A DNA stretch of 64,000 nucleotides from NCBI GenBank assembly GCA_964019335.1, contig OZ025723.1:310001-374000 (forward strand). The letters run 5' to 3'. Positions 57,990-64,000 of the stretch are shown here, piece after piece. Source of the DNA: Diplonema japonicum. Taxonomy: Eukaryota > Euglenozoa > Diplonemea > Diplonemida > Diplonemidae. The translations under genes were made by a program, and so were the position numbers. Position 1 is the first letter of the stretch. Each line of letters begins with the position of its first letter. Below the pieces are notes generated by a model. The model was not told where the DNA came from and did no database searches. It was given only the letters and a program-made list of their open reading frames with translations.

Positions 57990-59796
57990 ATGTTTCGAGT
58001 TCTGGCTGCTGCCGATCTTGGGACGAAGGTCAACATAGAACTTGCCTTCCCAGTGGTGCCCACGATCCCAGAGCTCACGGATGAAATTGTACGAGTTATG
58101 TCTAGCGAAGCAGTCACCCGGAGGTCTCATGCACCTGCTTTCGTGTTCAACAGAGCTCAGGTTTTTGATGAGAGGATGGAGATGTGGGTGGATTTGGTTG
58201 CAAGCAGCCAGCTTGAGGACTACTGCCAAGTGTACGTCTTCCAGAAGGAGTCCCAGTGGCATAAAGAGAACCCCGGGAGGATTCCACCACCAATATCTTC
58301 AAAGCTCAACAAAGAGCACGTTTCGAGGCCTGCACACATGGCTGAAAGTGAGGCATACTTTCAGCAGGAGTCGGTTCCGAGAAGTGCTTACGACTCGAGA
58401 GGGCCAATGCACATCAGTGGGGAGGTGTCACAGGCGCGTGCACAATCTCATTCTGGGTCCTTTGTGCCCCACCCGGATCCACGTGTCCCACGTGCACCGG
58501 TGTCACAAACATACTCAAACAAAGTGCTGCGTGCCTACGAAGAGTTGGATGCAAGGAAGACACGCGCGGTGACAAGGGACGAGTGGTGCGACACCTTTTT
58601 CCACCTACGTCTGATCGTTCCTGACGCTCTCACGGACGGCACCGTGCAGGATCTGTTCGAGAGGGCCGACTCAAACAAGGACGGTGCCGTCACACTTCAA
58701 GAGTTCTCCTCGTTCGCCGAAATCTACCCTAAGCTTATCGACTGCATGTACTTTCGCACCAACCGTATATCGCATGAGTCCCTCCGGGAGCAGCGTATGC
58801 AGTCTCAGTACGACATTTTGGTATGTGTAGTGTAGTAGTGCCCAGAGGACAACACAGGACGACCTAGAAAAAAAGCTAGACGACATCCGTCAGGCCACAC
58901 GCGACCTGGAAGTTGCTGAGATGGAAACAAGGGACATGTGTGTGCGCAAGCAGGAAGATTTAGAGCTTTCGAGACAAGACGAGACCAACGCTGGGAACGG
59001 CAAATACGACTGCGGACGCCAAGTAGAGGACATGCGAACGAAGCTGAAGGAAGCGAAGCGGGAGCAAAGCAGCGCAGCAGCAGCTTGTATGAAGATCGAG
59101 AATGAGAAGAAGGCTGCTGAAAGAACCACTCAAGCAATTAAGAAGAAACTGCGCCAGCAAGAGATTGAAAGGGACAGGACAGCAAGAGAAACAGATAGAC
59201 TGAGGAAGCTGCTCGAAGAGCAGGAGAGGGAACTTGCACGCAAGGAAGAGGCCATCACGCAGACAACCATCGAGATCGACGAGTCGCTTGACAGATTCAA
59301 TGAAATCGGGGACCCAGAGCTAGAGGGGAATAAGGAGGCAGCTGATGAAGAGGTCTCCAGGGTGGAGGAGGACTTGCAGATAGCTTTGCAGCAAGAGAAG
59401 GAGCTTGCACTCGAGCACCGTCGCCTGCAGGACGTTATCCAAAAGAATAGCAACGATCTGAAATCCTCACAGCAGCAGCAAGAGGCCATCGCCGTTAAGC
59501 TAGCACAGCAGCAGTCCCTTGAAGCCCGTGCCCTCAAGGCCGTCGATCAGCACAAGTCTGTGATAGACAACGTGCAAGCTGTGGAACAAAGCGAGGACCA
59601 GCATCGCAAAGAAGAAGAGGCAAAAGAAAATGATCTTGTCCAGATGGAGATTCGACTTCGGGAACAGCGCGAAGCAGTGGAACGTAAGGAAGCGGTTCTG
59701 CGAAGGTATGCTTTAAACACTCCCGCACCTCAACACAGTGCGCATTTGGAATTTAGTGAAGAAACCGGGCGAACTTCGCCGCGCCGAGAGCTGTAG
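57990..59796 (+). CDS. EF-hand/coiled-coil flagellar-type protein, paralogue 2
   Basis: Three exons (57990-58820, 58858-59705, 59739-59796) give 578 residues. Both introns (37 and 33 nt) sit at the same positions and phases as in paralogue 1, and exon 2 has the same length, 848 nt. Domain order is the same: N-terminal domain (FRVLAAADLGTKVNIELAF), variable linker, EF-hands with loop DSNKDGAVTLQE at 227-238, and long coiled coil ending KENDLVQMEIRLREQREAVE. The 33-nt intron is stop-free and in frame. The linker and coiled coil have diverged strongly from paralogue 1, apart from an 88-bp identical tract in exon 1. The pair is a tandem duplication. Confidence 0.72.
58167..58254 (+). repeat. 88-bp tract identical between the EF-hand paralogues (copy 2)
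   Basis: Partner of 55964-56051. It runs from GATGAGAGGATGG to AAGGAGTCCC. Confidence 0.8.
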
Positions 59797-59918
59797 TGGC
59801 GCATGTAGCTGTTGTACACATGTAATTATGTAGTTGTATCGAAGCGATTTAGCTCAGTCTTCCGCAATGCTCACTTCATGCACACAGTTATTTTATTTAT
59901 AACTCAACACAAATAAAG

Positions 59919-60716
59919 ATGTCGCCTGCCAAGGTCTCTGTGATGCTGTCCATGGTTGCCGCCACTGCTGCAATGGGCACTTTGGGTGGGCCGAACCCAT
60001 GCGAACCGTGGGTGGAAATGCCCACTGAATGTGCGAAGCAGGCAGGGTGCATGGTGGCGAATGGGTGGGACTGCATCCCCAAAACCAACGACTGGGCCAC
60101 TGTGTGGCTGCAGCACCCCAAGATCCCTGGCGATAATGGCCTCCCCGGCTTCCAGGCACCTGACGAGAAGGTCTCTGGGTTCTCTGTCGACAAGATGCAT
60201 GGCGGTCCGGACTTCGCCCTCGGCAACCACTTCCTTGAGAAGATCCCTGAGTTCCTGGGGGAGACACACTTCCACGCTGTTTCTTCCGTGTCGAAGGACG
60301 GTGGTCTGAAGTTCGAGTGTCCCGAGAAGGAGTCTGGTTCCTGTGACTTCTTCGTTGCTGTCTTCTCGTGTGCCCCGTGCAGCGAGAAGGTGAATGGGGG
60401 TCTTCCTCAGATCCTGACTGTGACGAAGGGGTGGGAGGCAAGGTCCTGCGCACCTGTGATGATGGGCCGTGGCAGTGATGACGAGTACAAGATGACGATC
60501 TTCAGGGTGAGGGTGGCCAACGGACACTTCGTTGAGTCCCCCAGGTTCCTGAGGCACGCTAGGTTCATTGCTGTCTTCTCTTCGATGAAGGAGACCGAGT
60601 TCTGCCCTGTTCCCCGAAGGACTGTGGGCCCCTTCCCCTCGGGCAAGAAGTGCGGCCCCAAGTGCCCCTTCGAGGAGCTTGAGGAGGGCATCATCGAGCT
60701 CCCCATCGTGAACTGA
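59919..60716 (+). CDS. Secreted cysteine-containing protein, family copy 3 (type A)
   Basis: The 265-residue product matches the type A protein at 7068 throughout except residue 4 (Ala instead of Val). The signal peptide MSPAKVSVMLSMVAATAAMG is intact. It opens a tandem array of three members. The upstream sequence is unrelated to that of the 7068 copy, so the homology begins at the start codon. It may therefore be under a different leader or processing signal than its twin. Function unknown. Confidence 0.75.
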   Translation: MSPAKVSVMLSMVAATAAMGTLGGPNPCEPWVEMPTECAKQAGCMVANGWDCIPKTNDWATVWLQHPKIPGDNGLPGFQAPDEKVSGFSVDKMHGGPDFALGNHFLEKIPEFLGETHFHAVSSVSKDGGLKFECPEKESGSCDFFVAVFSCAPCSEKVNGGLPQILTVTKGWEARSCAPVMMGRGSDDEYKMTIFRVRVANGHFVESPRFLRHARFIAVFSSMKETEFCPVPRRTVGPFPSGKKCGPKCPFEELEEGIIELPIVN

Positions 60717-61087
60717 TAAGCAAGTAGACTTCCCGCCTAGCGATCTTGACCTTTCATCTAAAATTCTGAATGATTAGCTTTTATGCTAACACACATATTT
60801 GTAGAAACGTCTTGTGGCTGCTGCTGTCGCCGTATGCCTTGTAGAAGGCAGGCTCATGTTATGGACTAGTAGACTTCTTTGTTGTCCGTACGTGAAAAAC
60901 GGCACGCAAAAGCCACCGCACGTGAACCATCCATCTCTTCCTCTCTTGTTCCTACGAAGTTGCTCTCTTCTATTGCTTCTTATGAAATGATACCTAAAGG
61001 GGGGGAAGAAAAGAAGATAATAATAATAATAATAAAAATAACTGCTCACACAGCTATCCACGTATCCTCAAAAACACAAACATAAAG
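60717..61087. other. Spacer between secreted-protein genes (second block)
   Basis: Near-identical to 7866-8233, including the GCCTT hairpin (60836-60849). The ATA microsatellite is one unit longer and a few single bases differ. No gene seen. Confidence 0.7.
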
Positions 61088-61891
61088 ATGTCGCCTGCCA
61101 AGGTCTCTGTGATGCTGTCCATGGTTGCCGCCACTGCTGCAATGGGCACTTTGCCTGTGGATTGCGAGAATTGGGTGGAAATACCCTCTGAATGTGCGAA
61201 GCAGGCAGGGTGCGTGGTGGCACCTGATGGGATTGGCTGCAACCCCAAAAGGAACGACTGGGCCACTGTGTGGCTGCAGCACCCCAAGATCCCTGGCGAT
61301 AATGGCCTCCCCGGCTTCCAGGCACCTGACGAGAAGGTCTCTGGGTTCTCTGTCGACAAGATGCATGGCGGTCCGGACTTCGCCCTCGGCAACCACTTCC
61401 TTGAGAAAATCCCTGAGTTCCTGGGGGAGACACACTTCCACGCTGTTTCTTCCGTGTCGAAGGACGGTGGCCTGAAGTTCGAATGCCCTAAGAAGAAGGA
61501 GTCTGGTTCCTGTGACTTCTTCGTTGCTGTCTTCTCGTGTGCCCCGTGCAGCGAGAAGGTGAATGGGGGTCTCCCTCAGATCCTGACTGTGACGAAGGGG
61601 TGGGAGGCAAGGTCCTGCGCACCTGTGATGATGGGCCGTGGCAGTGATGACGAGTACAAGATGACGATCTTCAGGGTGAGGGTGGCCAACGGACACTTCG
61701 TTGAGTCCCCCAGGTTCCTGAGGCACGCTAGGTTCATTGCTGTCTTCTCTTCGGTGAAGGAGACTGGTTTCTGCCCTGTTCCCCAGAGGACTGTGGGCCC
61801 CTTCCCCTCGGGCAAGAAGTGCGGCCTCAAGTGCCCCTTCGAGGAGCTCAAGGAGGGCATCATCGAACTCCCCGAGTTCACCGTGAATTAA
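61088..61891 (+). CDS. Secreted cysteine-containing protein, family copy 4 (type B)
   Basis: The 267-residue product appears identical to that of the gene at 8234. It has the family signal peptide, the N-terminal variant LPVDCENWVEIPSEC and the C-terminus LPEFTVN. The leader differs at one base (CATAAAG against CATAGAG). It sits between types A and C in the array. Confidence 0.75.
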   Translation: MSPAKVSVMLSMVAATAAMGTLPVDCENWVEIPSECAKQAGCVVAPDGIGCNPKRNDWATVWLQHPKIPGDNGLPGFQAPDEKVSGFSVDKMHGGPDFALGNHFLEKIPEFLGETHFHAVSSVSKDGGLKFECPKKKESGSCDFFVAVFSCAPCSEKVNGGLPQILTVTKGWEARSCAPVMMGRGSDDEYKMTIFRVRVANGHFVESPRFLRHARFIAVFSSVKETGFCPVPQRTVGPFPSGKKCGLKCPFEELKEGIIELPEFTVN

Positions 61892-62527
61892 GTGGACCGC
61901 GAAAGATTTTTAGCAAAGTAGATGTTCATCTGGGGCTGTTCATCAGATAATGTTCATCTTACTATCTCATATATATATTCTCCCTCTCTGTTGTTAACAA
62001 CTTACAAAGTAGAAACCCCTTGGTGCAATTGGCACATAGGAAGGTGGAGTTCTTTATGAGGAGGTACTGAGCCAGGACTAAAGGATGTTTCATACCCTTT
62101 CAGTTGGACCTAACTGTCCACGACCTCACCGGCGCAGTACTAAACCCCTTTTGTCGACCTCCACCTTAGCCTGGCCTCTCTGCACGAAGGTGTTGATAGC
62201 GAAAAATAATTTCATCGCTATTATTGTTGTTATTCTATTGTCTTTTTACTTCCCTCTCTTGTTCCTCTATGGTTTTTATTTTTCTATGTTTGAAGACCTG
62301 TCATGCAAGCCACTTCTGCAAACACCTTGTAAGGTGAACAACTAGCGTGTCACCGAGTTCATCTTCGTTCTGAGCAGGAACCCAATCGCCACCGCAGACC
62401 CAGACACGTTCTGTAGAGCTATCCTTAGCTTCGTTCTTATTTTCTTGCTGTCTTCAACCTAGGAAACTGGAATAAGACTGTTTGATTCATCTCGTGCTTA
62501 AAGCTATCCTCAACATACACAATAAAG
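61892..62527. other. Spacer: end of duplicated block and unique leader of the type C gene
   Basis: 61892-62301 matches 9038-9458. From 62302 on the sequence is unique and leads to the type C gene, with CAATAAAG before the start codon, as in the other copies. No gene seen. Confidence 0.6.
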
Positions 62528-63313
62528 ATGTCGCCTGCCAAGGTCTCTGTGATGCTGTCCATGGTTGCCATCTCTACCACTATGGGTCATGCGTGCGATC
62601 AGTGGGTGGAAGTACCCTCTGAATGTGCGAAGCAGGCAGGGTGCGTGGTGGCACCTGATGGGATGGACTGCATCCCTGCCGACGACTGGGCCACTGTATG
62701 GCTGCAGCACCCGTTGATGTCAGAAGAGGGTGAGCCGAACTTCCAGCCAGCTGACACCAGAATCCCTGGTATCTCTGTTGACAAAAAGACTGGTGGCGCA
62801 GACTTCTTTGTCGGTTTTGGGAACTTTTTGGAGAAGATCCCTGAGTTCCTGGGGGAGACACACTTCCACGCTGTTGCAGAGATTCAAAAGGATGGTGGCC
62901 TGAAGTTCGAATGCCCTAAGAAGAAGGAGGCTGGTTCCTGTGACTTCTTCGTTGCTGTCTTCTCGTGTGCCCCGTGCAGCGAGAAGGTGAATGGGGGGCT
63001 CCCTCAGATCCTGACTGTGACGAAGGGGTGGGAGGCAAGGTCCTGCGCACCTGTGATGATGAGCCGTGGCAGTGATGACGAGTACAAGATGACGATCTTC
63101 AGGGTGAGGGTGGCCAACGGACACTTCGTTGAGTCCCCCAGGTTCCTGAGGCACGCTAGGTCCATTGCTGTCTTCTCTTCGATGAAGGAGACCGGTTTCT
63201 GCCCTGTTCCCCAGAGGACTGTGGGCCCCTTCCCCTCGGGCAAGAAGTGCGGCCCCAAGTGCCCCTTCGAGGAGCTTGAGGAGGGCATCATCGAGTTCCC
63301 CATCGTGAACTGA
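62528..63313 (+). CDS. Secreted cysteine-containing protein, family copy 5 (type C)
   Basis: The product has 261 residues and the family signal peptide (MSPAKVSVMLSMVA), but the next segment is different (ISTTMGHACDQWVEVPSEC). The central region also differs (LMSEEGEPNFQPADTRIPGISVDKK against the PKIPGDNGLPGFQAPDEK of A and B). From FLEKIPEFLGETHFHAV onward it is close to types A and B apart from a few changes (VAEIQKDGG, MSRGSDD, ARSIAVF). It is the most divergent of the five and the only one without a twin in the window. Function unknown. Confidence 0.75.
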   Translation: MSPAKVSVMLSMVAISTTMGHACDQWVEVPSECAKQAGCVVAPDGMDCIPADDWATVWLQHPLMSEEGEPNFQPADTRIPGISVDKKTGGADFFVGFGNFLEKIPEFLGETHFHAVAEIQKDGGLKFECPKKKEAGSCDFFVAVFSCAPCSEKVNGGLPQILTVTKGWEARSCAPVMMSRGSDDEYKMTIFRVRVANGHFVESPRFLRHARSIAVFSSMKETGFCPVPQRTVGPFPSGKKCGPKCPFEELEEGIIEFPIVN

Positions 63314-63640
63314 CAAGAAGACCTCCTTAGCGATCTTAGCAAGAAGGCAGCCCAAGTGCACTTAAGAACAGCCTGTGCTTCGATGTAATGCAATTCAGTT
63401 CACCCGTTCAATTAATTTGTAGATAAACCCTTGACGCTAGGCTTGGCACTGGTGTTCCCCGCGTGCCTTGCAGGAGGCAGGCGGGATTTCGTGCAATTTA
63501 TACGACACCAGAGCCACTTCAAGGTACGATACATGGAACAAGCGTAGTTTTGTTTCACCATCTTATTTCCTTCCTCTTCCTTCCTCTTGTTTTCTCTCTC
63601 GTTCGAGTTGTTATGTTTGAATTCAGTTCTTTCACGGTCC
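63314..63640. other. 3' spacer of type C gene
   Basis: No gene seen. A variant of the family hairpin lies at 63465-63478 (GCCTT, loop GCAG, GAGGC). The A-to-G change in the 3' arm keeps pairing as a G-T wobble. T/C-rich sequence follows to the next start. Confidence 0.55.
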
Positions 63641-64000
63641 ATGCTGCACCACAGGCTCATGGCGATGATGGAGGTGTCGCAAACAGCGGCACCGCACACG
63701 ATGAGCGCCGAGATGAAGGAGACGATGGAACAAAACAAGGCGAGGCTTGCGTTGGGAAGGCAGCTAGTGATATTAAGGAAGCGGATGTTGATCGTGGAGG
63801 AGAGCGTGCGTGGTGTGGTCGAGGGGCGGTGTCAGGACGAACTTTCTCAACTGCACAAGGTGTACGAAAAAGAGTGGGAAGCCACCGCTGCAGGGACAGG
63901 GGAACTGTCCTCCCTGAAATGCATCAAAGAGGCAAGGACGCGACGATGGCAAGGCAAGGAGAAACTACTGAAACAACGAGACAGGGCGATGAACGGAATA
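63641..64000 (+). CDS. Helical protein, 5' part, unknown function
   Basis: Open from the ATG at 63641 to the window edge, 120 codons with no stop. Several in-frame ATGs follow within 30 codons (63659 and others). The first is used, because the frame upstream of it contains no earlier ATG. The sequence is charged and helical (MSAEMKETMEQNKARLALG, RKRMLIVEESVRGVVEG, KCIKEARTRRWQGKEKLL), consistent with a coiled-coil or spectrin-like protein. No family recognised, and the rest lies outside the window. Confidence 0.5.
   Translation, partial: MLHHRLMAMMEVSQTAAPHTMSAEMKETMEQNKARLALGRQLVILRKRMLIVEESVRGVVEGRCQDELSQLHKVYEKEWEATAAGTGELSSLKCIKEARTRRWQGKEKLLKQRDRAMNGI

Larger units (their letters stand above)
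59919..62301 (+). repeat. Segmental duplication, copy 2
   Basis: Partner of 7068-9458, same orientation, about 52.85 kb away. Near the right edge this copy lacks about 14 bases present in the first copy (around 9429-9444). Confidence 0.9.

Noticed and set aside
1-64000. CRISPR arrays, bacterial operons, plastid or viral genes
   Set aside because: No spaced direct repeats, ribosome binding sites, capsid, integrase or polymerase motifs were seen; intron-rich genes and eukaryotic families exclude a prokaryotic source.

Overview
The window is nuclear DNA of a flagellated unicellular eukaryote. Genes are dense (34 called, two cut by the window edges) and most are interrupted by very short GT-AG introns. 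I count 26 supported introns: 25 are 33-55 nt and one is 603 nt, and 22 of the 26 donors begin GTAT. Intergenic DNA is packed with homopolymer runs of all four bases, up to 43 nt, and start codons usually sit directly behind an A-rich stretch. Gene content points to a mitochondrion (NSUN4-like RNA methyltransferase, PPR protein, PDK/BCKDK-type kinase), flagella and rootlets (SF-assemblin, EF-hand/coiled-coil flagellar-type pair, a possible CPLANE1-like protein), meiosis (Mnd1, Zip3/RNF212-like RING), lysosomes (palmitoyl-protein thioesterase) and Golgi traffic (Rab6).

Two features suggest Euglenozoa or a relative. There is a full-length 92-residue KMP-11 homologue, and every supported gene lies on the + strand, as in polycistronic directional gene clusters. 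Several genes have a pyrimidine tract plus AG a few bases before the ATG, as expected for spliced-leader trans-splicing. The many cis-introns argue against a kinetoplastid; a diplonemid, euglenid or other flagellate is possible. The lineage assignment is inference.

Layout. 0-7 kb: NSUN end, two small unknown genes, a ubiquitin-like/LRR fusion, a PPR protein, Mnd1, SF-assemblin. 7-9.5 kb: two secreted cysteine-containing paralogues. 9.5-13.7 kb: bromodomain protein, a repeat-rich spacer with hairpins and a tRNA-like cassette, Acl4-like TPR protein, RING protein, KMP-11. 13.8-22.5 kb: dihydropteridine reductase, NAA25 (six exons), thioesterase, PH-like protein. 23-31.6 kb: a 2838-residue membrane protein with a giant ectodomain and a STRA6-like membrane region. 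32-40 kb: a 2597-residue beta-propeller protein (CPLANE1-like?). 40-51 kb: coiled-coil and unknown proteins, a METTL13-like methyltransferase, the mitochondrial kinase. 51-54 kb: a triple cyclic-nucleotide-binding-domain protein whose second intron carries an insertion of about 540 bp. 54-60 kb: Rab6 and two paralogous EF-hand/coiled-coil proteins. 60-63.3 kb: three more secreted paralogues; the first two are an almost exact 2.4-kb copy of the 7-9.5 kb block. A partial helical protein runs off the right edge.

Most gene models here required joining exons by eye, using the reading frame, the GTAT...AG signals and, where available, family length or a paralogue. No transcript data were seen.
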